From SHZL01 sp031362985 (GTDB lineage Bacteria > Pseudomonadota > Gammaproteobacteria > Xanthomonadales > SZUA-36), in the NCBI GenBank assembly GCA_031362985.1, contig JANLTO010000018.1, positions 18,240 to 82,239 of the forward strand: a stretch of 64,000 nucleotides of DNA, in the 5' to 3' direction. Below, one piece after another: positions 42,127 to 50,056 of this stretch. The notes beneath the pieces were generated by a model. That model was not told where the DNA came from. It made no database searches and worked only from the letters and a program-made list of their open reading frames with translations. The position numbers were made by a program, and so were the translations under genes. Numbering within the stretch: position 1 is the stretch's first letter; the number at the start of each line of letters is the position of its first letter.

Positions 42127-42324
42127 ATGCTGATTTTGACAAGAAGGATCGGAGAGAAACTTGTCATTGGTGATAATGTCACGGTAACAGTACTCGGCGT
42201 CAAAGGTAATCAGATACGTATCGGTATCGAAGCGCCGGCCACTGTTCAGGTACACCGCGAAGAAATCTACCAGCGAATCTTGAAGGAACGGAGCGAAGGC
42301 GTTCCCGACAGCGGCGAGCATTGA
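42127..42324 (+). CDS. csrA: Carbon storage regulator CsrA
   Basis: 65 residues. MLILTRRIGEKLVIGDNVTVTVLGVKGNQIRIGIEAP is almost the canonical CsrA; R44-equivalent VHREEIYQRI is present for GGA-binding. Dimeric RNA-binding protein regulating translation and mRNA stability. alaS-csrA-tRNA-Ser is the E. coli arrangement as well. Confidence 0.97.
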   Translation: MLILTRRIGEKLVIGDNVTVTVLGVKGNQIRIGIEAPATVQVHREEIYQRILKERSEGVPDSGEH

Positions 42325-42358
42325 TTCGTAAAACCCTTTACCCGGACAATTGAACAAC

Positions 42359-42521
42359 GGAGAGATGGCCGAGCGGCTGACTAATTCGCCGGGAGCGAAT
42401 TAGAACGTCGCAGCGAAGCGGAGACGGCCCCGAAGGGGCGGAGGGCACGATGCCCGGAGTAACGCGCTCCCGGGGAGCGTAAGGCACTCCGGTTAGCCGC
42501 GGAACCGAATAATTGAGTTAC
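42359..42521 (+). repeat. Duplicated tRNA-Ser 5-prime end followed by a nested-hairpin element
   Basis: Bases 42359-42380 repeat the first 22 bases of the tRNA-Ser gene (one mismatch) and the flanking AATTGA is also shared; the offset is 163 bases. After the shared part the sequence is unrelated to tRNA and folds on paper into a closed set of hairpins: GCGGCTGA with TTAGCCGC (42373-42380 / 42493-42500), CTAATTCGC/GCGAATTAG, GCCCC/GGGGC, CCGGAGT/ACTCCGG and CGCTCC/GGAGCG. There is no T-arm or CCA end, so it is not a functional tRNA. Confidence 0.7.
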
Positions 42522-42615
42522 GGAGAGATGGCCGAGTGGCTGAAGGCGCTCCCCTGCTAAGGGAGTATGGGTTAAAAAAAGCCCATCGAGGGTTCGAATC
42601 CCTCTCTCTCCGCCA
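42522..42615 (+). tRNA. serV: tRNA-Ser (anticodon GCU)
   Basis: 94 bases including encoded CCA. Acceptor stem GGAGAGA / TCTCTCC, D-arm GCCGAGTGGCTGAAGGC, anticodon stem CTCCC/GGGAG with loop CTGCTAA (anticodon GCT at 42556-42558), long variable arm and T-arm GGGTTCGAATCCC. Reads AGC and AGU. The csrA-tRNA-Ser order matches E. coli serV. Confidence 0.97.
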
Positions 42616-42692
42616 ATACACTAGTAAAATCAGATAGTTTAATGGAAGGTAAGAAACCTTCCCATTATTTGAACCTATATCAGTAACACTAG

Positions 42693-42717
42693 GCCCCGAT
42701 TCGTTCGGGGCTTTTTG
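42693..42717 (+). terminator. Terminator after tRNA-Ser
   Basis: GCCCCGA and TCGGGGC pair around a TTCGT loop, followed by TTTTT. Confidence 0.9.
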
Positions 42718-42882
42718 CAATCTGGAGGTCAAACGCTGGATTCAAGAGAACGGGAAAACGATCCTTCGCCGCAAACAAAGTTTGCCAGCCCGGTCATTTC
42801 ATAGCCCCGACACTGCTTCCCGAAGCTGGGGCCACGGCATTACGGAACACCGTTTCGGGTTTAGTGCGCGCAGTTGAAAGGG

Positions 42883-43341
42883 CTACGGGAATTGCACCGA
42901 TCCGACATACGTTTCCTCGCCAATCCAAGGCTCTTGGTCGAAGTCAATTACGACGCCAAAGTCCCCGTGACCAGTCAGCTTTACATAATCGCCTGTCGCG
43001 CCCGGTACTACGGACCACGGACCGGTCAAAATGAAAACAGGATCATTGAACCCTTGGCTTAGCGGGTGGAATTTAATATTAAAAGTGCCACTGCCATCAT
43101 CGCAAGCAAATTCTTTTACACCCGTGAATCCGTGCCCATGCAATTGGCTCGGATTAAAAATAAACTTTGTCGTTGTAAATATGCCGCTGGCACATAACGG
43201 CGCAGTTGCAGTGAAAGTACCCGTAGCTACAGGCTCGAGGACTATGTTCGAATGAATCATGATCGGTTGAGGCTGGCCAGCATAGGCTGTACCTACAGCC
43301 GTGAAAACCAAGAAAACGACTAGCAGAATTTTCTTAAACAT
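42883..43341 (-). CDS. Small secreted protein of unknown function
   Basis: 152 residues from ATG 43341. Clear Sec signal peptide: MFKKILLVVFLVFTAVGTAYA, cleavage expected after AYA. The mature part has two cysteines (APLCASG and FACDDGSG) that may form a disulfide, and Gly/Thr-rich beta-like segments (TGTFTATAPL, YVKLTGHGDFGVVIDF). I recall lipocalin-like or cell-surface proteins with such LTGxG strands but cannot assign a family. The 26 residues before this start in frame are not protein-like. It is alone, minus strand, between tRNA-Ser and rlmI. Confidence 0.68.
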   Translation of the reverse strand: MFKKILLVVFLVFTAVGTAYAGQPQPIMIHSNIVLEPVATGTFTATAPLCASGIFTTTKFIFNPSQLHGHGFTGVKEFACDDGSGTFNIKFHPLSQGFNDPVFILTGPWSVVPGATGDYVKLTGHGDFGVVIDFDQEPWIGEETYVGSVQFP

Positions 43342-43634
43342 GGAATGCGCCCTCGCTGGCTTGCTTGTCAATTGAGTCGATAGAAGTCTGCCGACTCCCC
43401 TCGTCAAGTGGTGGGGCATATTGCGCCTGCCCGTGAAAGACTGTCAATGGAATGGGTGATTCGATACTTTGAGGCTGCAAACCCCCAGTGGTTTTTTTGT
43501 TGGAAACGTGATTGCCCTGTCTGACCCATCCCGATCACCGACGATTGCAAATCCATTGAGAATGAAGCGCAATTTCTGCATAACAGAAACGGTTAAAATG
43601 AGCTCGTGCGATTCAATCAGATAAGGCCAGAGTA

Positions 43635-44831
43635 ATGGAATTCCAGGAGCTACGACTAAAACCCAAAGCCGACCAGCGTTTGCGCACGGGCCACTTATGG
43701 GTTTACTCCAACGAGGTTGAGTCCAACCTGAAACAATTTCAGCCTGGCGAACTGGCCAACCTGGTAACTGCCAGTGGCAAAGCCCTGGGCACCGTGATGG
43801 TCAATCCACACCAGCTCATCTGTGGCCGGATATTCAGCCGCGCTTCTGGCCAGCCCTTGAGCCACAAGTTCATTCGTCACCGCCTTGAAGCCGCGCTGCG
43901 CCTGCGCAGCCAAGTGTTCGATCGGCCCTATTACCGCCTGGTGTTTGGTGACAGCGATGGCCTGCCCGGGTTGGTGGTGGACCGGTTTGGGGCATGCCTG
44001 GTGGTGCAGGTTTCTCTCACTGGCATGGAACACGCCCTGCCGGAAATCATTTCCGCACTAAACGTGGTGGTCGAGCCAACCACCATCGTATTGAAGAACG
44101 ACAGCAAGATGCGCGCAAGCGAGGGCCTGGACAGCTACGTGCGCATTGAGCAGGGACAGTTGCTGGAAGGTGGCCTGGTCGAGCTGGAAGAAAACGGTAC
44201 GCGCTTCCTTGCTCCGGTCTTGGCTGGCCAGAAAACCGGTTGGTTTTATGACCATCGCCTGAATCGCGAGCGTATGTCCCACTATGCACGCGGCAAGAGA
44301 GTGCTCGACGTCTGCTCCTACATTGGCGGCTGGGGCGTGCAGGCCGCGCGGGCGGGCGCCGACCAGGTTGTGTGCCTGGATACCTCGGCTTTTGCCCTTG
44401 ATCTCGCGCTGCAAAACGCGCAGCTGAACGGTTTGCAGGGCAAGCTGGCCATCCTGGAAGGGGATGCCTTTGTGGCCATGAAGTCTTTACGCGACAGCGG
44501 CGAGCGTTTTGATGTGATTATCCTCGACCCGCCGGCGTTCATCCCCAGGCGTAAGGACTACAAGGAGGGCCGCTTGGCCTATAGCCGACTGAATCAACTG
44601 GCTTTGCGCTTGATGTCACCGGAAGGCATCCTGGCCAGCGCTTCCTGTTCCATGCATTTGAGCCAGGAGGACCTGCTGGACGTGGTGCGTGCATCCGGCA
44701 GGCAGATCGACCGACAGGTCCAGATCCTGGAAATCGGGCACCAGGGTCCGGATCATCCGGTGCACCCGGCCATAGCCGAGACGCAGTACATCAAGTCATT
44801 GGTTGCGAGGGTGGGTCCCGCCGAATACTAG
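43635..44831 (+). CDS. rlmI: 23S rRNA (cytosine1962-C5)-methyltransferase
   Basis: 398 residues. N-terminal PUA domain (about 1-75: RLRTGHLWVYSNEV), middle domain, and C-terminal Rossmann methyltransferase with VLDVCSYIGGWGV and DVIILDPPAF, ending with a catalytic cysteine motif ASCSMHLSQEDLL. This is the RlmI (YccW) arrangement. Upstream 293 bases hold no gene. Confidence 0.92.
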   Translation: MEFQELRLKPKADQRLRTGHLWVYSNEVESNLKQFQPGELANLVTASGKALGTVMVNPHQLICGRIFSRASGQPLSHKFIRHRLEAALRLRSQVFDRPYYRLVFGDSDGLPGLVVDRFGACLVVQVSLTGMEHALPEIISALNVVVEPTTIVLKNDSKMRASEGLDSYVRIEQGQLLEGGLVELEENGTRFLAPVLAGQKTGWFYDHRLNRERMSHYARGKRVLDVCSYIGGWGVQAARAGADQVVCLDTSAFALDLALQNAQLNGLQGKLAILEGDAFVAMKSLRDSGERFDVIILDPPAFIPRRKDYKEGRLAYSRLNQLALRLMSPEGILASASCSMHLSQEDLLDVVRASGRQIDRQVQILEIGHQGPDHPVHPAIAETQYIKSLVARVGPAEY

Positions 44832-44893
44832 AGAGTAGCGCTTACCTAGGCAGAGTTGGATTGAATTGAGGTAGTAGCGGCTATGACTGGTTT

Positions 44894-45916
44894 TCAGCCC
44901 CAAAGACCCGGATCAAACCCATCAACCACGCCCTTTTTGTACACCAGGCCATTGGGGTGGTCGTATTTCTGCAGCAAGGGTCCGTCGATATCGACGAAAT
45001 CGCATAATTGCGCGATAACAAAAGCAGGTGCCATGCTCAGTGAGCTGCCCACCATGTTGCCTACCATCAGTTTCAGGCCTTTTGCTCTAGCTGCCCTTGC
45101 CAGGTTCAGAGCCTCAGTCAGACCACCCGTCTTGTCCAGCTTGATGTTGATCATGCTATAGCGGCGCGCTGCGGTATCGAGCTCTCCGGAGTGCAGACAG
45201 GACTCATCCGCACACAGGATGACGGGTGATTCAAATCCTTCCAACAGCTCATCCGCGCCCCGCGGCAGTGGCTGTTCCAGCATTTCCAGGCCGAGTTTTT
45301 GCAACTCTGGCAAGGCTGATTGAAGCAGTTCGAAATCCCAGCCCTGGTTTGCATCCACCACCAGCTTCGCATCCGGGCGAGCTGCCCGGATAGCTGCCAG
45401 TTTCTCAAGGGGCATGTGATCGCTGAGCTTGATTTTGAGTATGGGACAATCCATCGCAGCGCTGGCTTTGCTTGCCATCGCTTCAGGCGTGTCTTCCAGA
45501 CCGATGGTAAATACCGTGGTCACCGGTTTGGGGTCAATACCTGTGAGCTCCCATATGGATTTGCCTGATTGTTTGCACTCCAGATCCCACAGTGCGCAGT
45601 CCATGGCATTGCGAGCGCCCCCGGGCGGCAGGATATGCTCCAGGTCGGCGCGGGATATGCCGTGGCGGATCCGGGCGGCAATTTCGTGCACCTGCCTGAA
45701 CATGCTGTCGCTGGTTTCATCCAGGTAATACACTCCCTGGGCCTCGCCACGGCCGATAAAACTGCCATCGCTCAATTGCACGATAAGGCTTTGCGCTTTC
45801 GACGATTCGAAGCCGGAAATACGAAATGGCTGGACCAGCTCCCATTCTTCCACGTGTGCACTGAATTTCAATTTTTGCTCCCGGGTACCTGTTTGAGGTA
45901 CGTATTTCAGATTCAT
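44894..45916 (-). CDS. Dipeptide epimerase, enolase superfamily
   Basis: 340 residues. Muconate-lactonizing subgroup: catalytic lysines in LKIKL and IKLDKTGG, metal ligands D in VDANQGW, E in EMLEQPLP and D in CADESCL. The C-terminal FVDIDGPLL supplies the D-x-D motif that binds the dipeptide amino group in L-Ala-D/L-Glu epimerases. Likely role: epimerising murein-derived dipeptides. Substrate range cannot be read from sequence, so no symbol is given. Confidence 0.85.
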   Translation of the reverse strand: MNLKYVPQTGTREQKLKFSAHVEEWELVQPFRISGFESSKAQSLIVQLSDGSFIGRGEAQGVYYLDETSDSMFRQVHEIAARIRHGISRADLEHILPPGGARNAMDCALWDLECKQSGKSIWELTGIDPKPVTTVFTIGLEDTPEAMASKASAAMDCPILKIKLSDHMPLEKLAAIRAARPDAKLVVDANQGWDFELLQSALPELQKLGLEMLEQPLPRGADELLEGFESPVILCADESCLHSGELDTAARRYSMINIKLDKTGGLTEALNLARAARAKGLKLMVGNMVGSSLSMAPAFVIAQLCDFVDIDGPLLQKYDHPNGLVYKKGVVDGFDPGLWG

Positions 45917-46101
45917 GCTGCGCGCAGTATAGATTGCCTGTAGCTGCCAGACGAGCAGCGCAATGGTCGCCTTCCCGATTCACGTCGCCAGGTTGTCGGG
46001 TTCCGCCTTGCGCTGCTTTCATCCATCCGGCACAATGCCCGTCCCGCAACATCCGGCTCCCGCCTTTAGACGGTGAACCGGATCGTGCAGTAGCGATTTA
46101 T

Positions 46102-46216
46102 GGTGGCCTCTGCTTGTCCCCTCGCGACGAAATGCTGTGAACCCCGTCAGGCCCGGAAGGGAGCAGCGGCAGCAGCAAACTCGGGTGCCGGGGTGTGGCT
46201 GGCAGAGGCTGCCACC
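46102..46216 (+). ncRNA. ffs: 4.5S signal recognition particle RNA
   Basis: About 115 nt, as in E. coli (114). The SRP apical motif GTCAGGCCCGGAAGGGAGCAGC is recognised (core GGAAGGGAGCAGC, with GTCAGG before it) and the returning strand ...GTGCCGGGGTGTGGCTGGC. Ends pair: GGTGGC-CTCTGC with GCAGAGG-CT-GCCACC. Partner of Ffh (27968). It lies 115 bases before dnaX. Confidence 0.96.
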
Positions 46217-46331
46217 CCTGTTGCACCTGGCCAAACTTGGGCGGATTGTCCGGTGATCACAGGCTGTGGCGTGGTCTGTTATAGTGCATACCCAATGAAC
46301 ACATATCGTTTCCCAGGCTGATTCTCGCGCT

Positions 46332-47984
46332 ATGAGCTACCAGGTATTGGCCCGTAAGTGGCGCCCAAAATCTTTTCAGCAACTGGTGGGGCAGGAACCC
46401 ATCATCCAGGCCCTGGTCAATGGCCTGGACCAGGGACGGGTCCATCATGCCTTCCTGTTCACCGGCACGCGCGGAGTAGGCAAAACGACCATCGCCCGCA
46501 TCCTGGCCAAGTGCCTCAACTGTGAGCGGGGAGTTTCTTCCAGGCCGTGTGGGGAGTGTGCCAGTTGTGTAGATATTGATGACGGGCGATTTGTGGATGT
46601 ACTGGAGATCAACGCGGCCGATCGCACCGGGGTGGATGAGACTCGCGACTTGCTGGATTCCATGCAGTACACGCCCAGTCGAGGCCGCTACAAGGTGTAC
46701 ATCATCGACGAAGTGCACATGCTGTCTAAAAACAGCTTCAATGCATTACTCAAGACCCTGGAAGAGCCGCCGCCACATGTAAAATTCGTACTGGCGACCA
46801 CCGACCCCGAAAAAATTCCGGTCACCATCCTGTCGCGCTGCCTGCAGTTTAATCTGCGGCGCTTGTTGCCGGCACAGATCCAACAATACCTGGCCGAGAT
46901 CGTTCAGTCTGAAAGCATCGAGTCAGAGCCGGATGCCCTGGTGCTGCTTGCGCAGGCAGCTGACGGCAGCATGCGCGATGGCTTGAGCCTGCTTGACCAG
47001 GCCATAGCTTTTGGCGGTGGAAAGCTGACAGCCGACCAGGTAACGCAAATGCTTGGCATCGTCAGCCATGGACACATCGCTGCCATGATCACGGCACTGG
47101 CCGAAGGCGACGCCGCGACCTTGTTGTCCATGGTGGCGGAGTTGGTTGCCCAGTCGCGTGAATCCGATAACGTGCTGGCCAGCCTGGCAGAAACCCTGCA
47201 CCGGATTTGCCTGGTTCAACTCGTACCGGGCTACCGCGATACCGAACGAAGTGATTGGGAATCGGTGGTTGAGCTGGCTGCCAGGATCGCACCTGAAGAC
47301 GCACAATTGTATTACCAGATTGCCATCAAGGGGCGTGAAGAACTGGGCATCGCGCCGGACCCCCGAACCGGGTTGGAAATGACCTTGCTCAGGATGCTGG
47401 CGTTCCGGCCGCCGGGTGATGGCGCTGGGCCATCTGCTGGCAGGCAGTCCGGTCCCGCCGATGTCTCGCCTCCAAAGACAGGGACCAAGGGATGCAGCCA
47501 GGCGCAGTCTGCCCCGGCAGCGCCGCGAAGCCGCAGCCAAACAAGCGCATCCGGCACAGCGCATGGTCAGGCAGTGACTGCGGCCAAAGTTGCGCAAGCC
47601 GATGATCAGGACTGGCTGTCATTGGCGGGTAGCCTGAAACTCAGTGGGCCCGTGCGCGAGTTGGCGCGTAATGTGCAGCTCAAGTCCAGAAATTCTGATT
47701 GCTGGGAATTTGCCATCGCCGCCTCGCATAAACACCTTGGATTGGCTTCATGCGTGAACCATCTGAGCCGGGCTCTTAGTGAACAACTGGGGCATTCCGT
47801 GCTGGTTCGTCTCATTGACGACGAGGACGGGGATTTGTTCACGCAGGCGAAACTGGATGAGCAACGGTCGAACGTCAAGATGACGGACGCCAAGCGCGCA
47901 ATCAACGAGGATCCCCTCGTAAAGTCACTCAAAGAACGGTTTGGCGCGCGCGTCGTAGAAAATTCCATCCAGCCACTGCAATAA
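46332..47984 (+). CDS. dnaX: DNA polymerase III subunits tau/gamma
   Basis: 550 residues. Clamp-loader AAA+ domain: Walker A GTRGVGKTT near residue 45, zinc cysteines C-x8-C-x2-C-x2-C (CERGVSSRPCGECASC), Walker B IIDEVHMLSK and SRC sensor (ILSRCLQFNL). Domains IV-V follow: a Pro/Ala/Ser/Gly-rich linker (about 355-415) and a conserved C-terminal tau region. It is shorter than E. coli DnaX (643). I saw no A AAA AAG slippery heptamer, so a gamma form by frameshifting is not evident. Leads dnaX-ybaB-recR. Confidence 0.95.
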   Translation: MSYQVLARKWRPKSFQQLVGQEPIIQALVNGLDQGRVHHAFLFTGTRGVGKTTIARILAKCLNCERGVSSRPCGECASCVDIDDGRFVDVLEINAADRTGVDETRDLLDSMQYTPSRGRYKVYIIDEVHMLSKNSFNALLKTLEEPPPHVKFVLATTDPEKIPVTILSRCLQFNLRRLLPAQIQQYLAEIVQSESIESEPDALVLLAQAADGSMRDGLSLLDQAIAFGGGKLTADQVTQMLGIVSHGHIAAMITALAEGDAATLLSMVAELVAQSRESDNVLASLAETLHRICLVQLVPGYRDTERSDWESVVELAARIAPEDAQLYYQIAIKGREELGIAPDPRTGLEMTLLRMLAFRPPGDGAGPSAGRQSGPADVSPPKTGTKGCSQAQSAPAAPRSRSQTSASGTAHGQAVTAAKVAQADDQDWLSLAGSLKLSGPVRELARNVQLKSRNSDCWEFAIAASHKHLGLASCVNHLSRALSEQLGHSVLVRLIDDEDGDLFTQAKLDEQRSNVKMTDAKRAINEDPLVKSLKERFGARVVENSIQPLQ

Positions 47985-48005
47985 ATCAACGAGGGTTAAG
48001 ACGAG

Positions 48006-48326
48006 ATGAAAGGAAACCTGGCAGGCTTGATGCAGCAAGCGCAGAAAATGCAAGAGGAAATGCAAAAAGCCCAGCATGAACTCGCCATGCTGGAAGTAAC
48101 GGGCGAAGCGGGAGGAGGGCTGGTCAAGGTCATCATGAACGGCCAACACGCGGTCCGCCGTGTGCACATTGATCCTTCCCTGCTGGCGGATGGGGAGATG
48201 TTGGAAGATATTGTTACGGCGGCATTCAACGATGCGGTGAATCGCATAGCGCAAACCACGCAGGAAAGGATGTCGGGCATGACTGCAGGGCTGTCTCTGC
48301 CTCCCGGGTTCAAGCTGCCGTTCTAG
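48006..48326 (+). CDS. ybaB: Nucleoid-associated protein YbaB/EbfC
   Basis: 106 residues. MKGNLAGLMQQAQKMQEEMQKAQHELA N-terminal helix and strand KVIMNGQHAVRRVHIDPSLL are typical of YbaB/EbfC, a dimeric DNA-binding protein. 21 bases after dnaX and 3 before recR. Confidence 0.95.
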   Translation: MKGNLAGLMQQAQKMQEEMQKAQHELAMLEVTGEAGGGLVKVIMNGQHAVRRVHIDPSLLADGEMLEDIVTAAFNDAVNRIAQTTQERMSGMTAGLSLPPGFKLPF

Positions 48327-48329
48327 TCC

Positions 48330-48944
48330 GTGGGTATGGAACCTTCCTCGCTGCTCGGGCAACTTATTGAAGCCCTCAGATGCCTCCCCGGCGTTGGCCC
48401 CAAATCGGCCCAACGTATGGCATTTCATCTGTTGGAGCGTAATCGCCAGGGAGGCATGCGCCTGGCTGAAACCTTGCTGGCGGCAATGCAACACATCGGG
48501 CGTTGTTCCCTATGCAGGGATTTGACTGAAAACCCCCTGTGCCGGATCTGTTCGAATGACAAGCGCAACCCTGCGCTGCTGTGTGTGGTTGAATCCCCCA
48601 GCGATGTGCTGGCTATTGAACAGGCCACTGGCTACCAGGGGCGCTACTTCGTTCTCATGGGCCGGCTGTCACCGCTGGATGGCATTGGACCAGCGGAGCT
48701 TGGCCTGGACGAGCTCGCCAGCAAATTGCGTGATGATCCTCCGGCAGAATTGATTATCGCCACCAACCCCACGGTCGAAGGTGAAGCGACTGCATTTTAT
48801 CTGCAACGCATGGCCCAAAAAATCGGTGTCAGGGCCAGTCGCATTACGCATGGCGTGCCACTGGGTGGCGAATTGGAATATACCGACCAGTCCACCATTG
48901 CACACGCCTTCAGCAGTCGCCAGTACATCCAGGACCCTTCCTGA
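48330..48944 (+). CDS. recR: Recombination protein RecR
   Basis: 204 residues from GTG 48330 (ATG two codons later is an alternative). N-terminal HhH (LRCLPGVGPKSAQRMAFHLL), zinc finger with four cysteines (CSLCRDLTENPLCRIC), Toprim domain (LLCVVESPSDVLAIE) and a C-terminal Walker B-like GELEYTD. Works in RecFOR gap repair. Position after ybaB is universal in this class. Confidence 0.95.
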   Translation: MGMEPSSLLGQLIEALRCLPGVGPKSAQRMAFHLLERNRQGGMRLAETLLAAMQHIGRCSLCRDLTENPLCRICSNDKRNPALLCVVESPSDVLAIEQATGYQGRYFVLMGRLSPLDGIGPAELGLDELASKLRDDPPAELIIATNPTVEGEATAFYLQRMAQKIGVRASRITHGVPLGGELEYTDQSTIAHAFSSRQYIQDPS

Positions 48945-48983
48945 TCTGATCTGACCTGACCTGTCCGGCGCGGCACCGCGAGA

Positions 48984-49015
48984 GACATCCGGCCGGTATT
49001 GCGCGGCCGGATGTC
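48984..49015. terminator. 12-bp GC-rich hairpin between convergent genes
   Basis: GACATCCGGCCG and CGGCCGGATGTC form a perfect stem with an eight-base loop. There is no T-run on either side, so it may act as a weak bidirectional barrier or an mRNA 3-prime protector for recR and the ComEA-like gene. Confidence 0.5.
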
Positions 49016-49029
49016 CCTGCGGCAGGAGG

Positions 49030-49311
49030 CTATTGCTTGGTTTCAACCGCGACGTCTTCGACGAAGATGATGTCGCGATTCTTGTCCACGGTGCGTATGC
49101 CAATGCCCTTGACGTTGACCAATTCATCAACATGGGCAAAATTTCCGTTGGCTTCACGGTAACGCACAATTTCCTGCGCTTTGGCCAGGCCGACTCCATT
49201 CATGGTTCCGGCAATTTCCTCTGCGGAAGCGGTATTGATGTTGACTGTTGCCGCCGCCCAGGCGCTGAAGGTGAGCATGCAGGCGAGCAGGCTCGCGATA
49301 ATGAATTTCAT
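49030..49311 (-). CDS. ComEA-like helix-hairpin-helix protein
   Basis: 93 residues from ATG 49311. Signal peptide MKFIIASLLACMLTFSAWA, then the HhH DNA-binding domain (VNINTASAEEIAGTMNGVGLAKAQEIVRYREANGNF...VKGIGIRTVDKNR), the ComEA C-terminal fold. ComEA pulls transforming DNA through the outer membrane in competent bacteria; single-domain periplasmic forms also occur without competence genes. No other com gene is here. The in-frame extension upstream of the signal peptide is rejected. Confidence 0.85.
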   Translation of the reverse strand: MKFIIASLLACMLTFSAWAAATVNINTASAEEIAGTMNGVGLAKAQEIVRYREANGNFAHVDELVNVKGIGIRTVDKNRDIIFVEDVAVETKQ

Positions 49312-49533
49312 AATAGTTCTCCTCGTGTGGATTGTTTGGGTTGGTCCGGTTCCGGTTTGGCACTGGCCACATGCAGGATAGGGCTCGTGGTCGGCGGGCG
49401 CAGTCGCGATTTGCCCTAATTTGCGTAGGAGAAAAGCCCGCTGAAAATCACTCTCAGCTTTTGAGAATCTGTCGGTGTTAAATACCACCGTGCGCAATGC
49501 ATGAATCGGGTTTTTCAGCGGGAGGAGACAAAC

Positions 49534-49764
49534 ATGAATGTGAACCAGGATCTTGTTGGCAAGACGATTACCGGTGTGATTGCATCCATTGCGCCGCACG
49601 GCTCTGAGCGGGAACTCTGGATGCTGCAGTTTTCAGACGGAACCCACGTGGAATTCGTGTCCCCGGGGGCTCGGAAGGCCCTGCGCAAGGCCATAAAACG
49701 GCCGGTTTTGGTAGTCAAGGCGCGCCCCTCAGGCTCGCCGCAACTCGCTTTGAATGTGGCCTGA
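49534..49764 (+). CDS. Small protein of unknown function
   Basis: 76 residues; ATG 49534 follows GGGAGGAG. No signal peptide. The sequence alternates short strands (TITGVIASIA, WMLQFSDGTHVEF, PVLVVKA) with a basic segment KALRKAIKRP, suggesting a small beta protein that could bind nucleic acid. I do not recognise a family. Strand opposite to the ComEA-like gene, sharing its promoter region; its end abuts the DnaA-box region. Confidence 0.6.
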   Translation: MNVNQDLVGKTITGVIASIAPHGSERELWMLQFSDGTHVEFVSPGARKALRKAIKRPVLVVKARPSGSPQLALNVA

Positions 49765-49768
49765 AAAC

Positions 49769-49969
49769 TTATCCACAAAATCTGTGGATAACTCTGTGTA
49801 AAAGCTGCAAGGGCTTTAAGCCTGACATATGGCTGTGCGTTTTGATCAAATTTTAACCAGTCGATAAATATATAATAAATACAATAGCATAAACAAATAA
49901 GTCAGGCAGGGCGTGGGTCTCTGGCTTGTCACAATTGTGTCACCCAGACAATCAGGCACTTGTGTATAA
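49769..49969. promoter_or_regulatory. DnaA-box cluster beside AT-rich DNA
   Basis: TTATCCACA (49769-49777) and its exact complement TGTGGATAA (49783-49791), inverted with five bases between; TGTGTATAA (49961-49969), also consensus TTATNCACA; and a one-mismatch box TGTGTAAAA (49795-49803). Between them lies a 60-base stretch, about 80% A+T (49840-49901), containing TTTGATCAAATTTT and ATATATAATAAATACAA, like a DNA-unwinding element. No gene overlaps it; the flanking genes start or stop at 49764 and 50057. It could be a replication origin, a DnaA-titrating site or a DnaA-regulated promoter; no dnaA or gidA is nearby. Confidence 0.5.
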
Positions 49970-50056
49970 AGACCCAGAATTAAATAGAAGAAGATGCGCT
50001 AAGACATTGATTGTTTCTGTAGAACCAGCATTGAAGCGGGCTCGTTTTGCGGTCGA

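Noticed and set aside
42359..42450. First tRNA-Ser copy as a functional tRNA
   Set aside because: Only the acceptor 5-prime strand and part of the D-arm are present; no anticodon loop with U33, T-arm or 3-prime acceptor strand.
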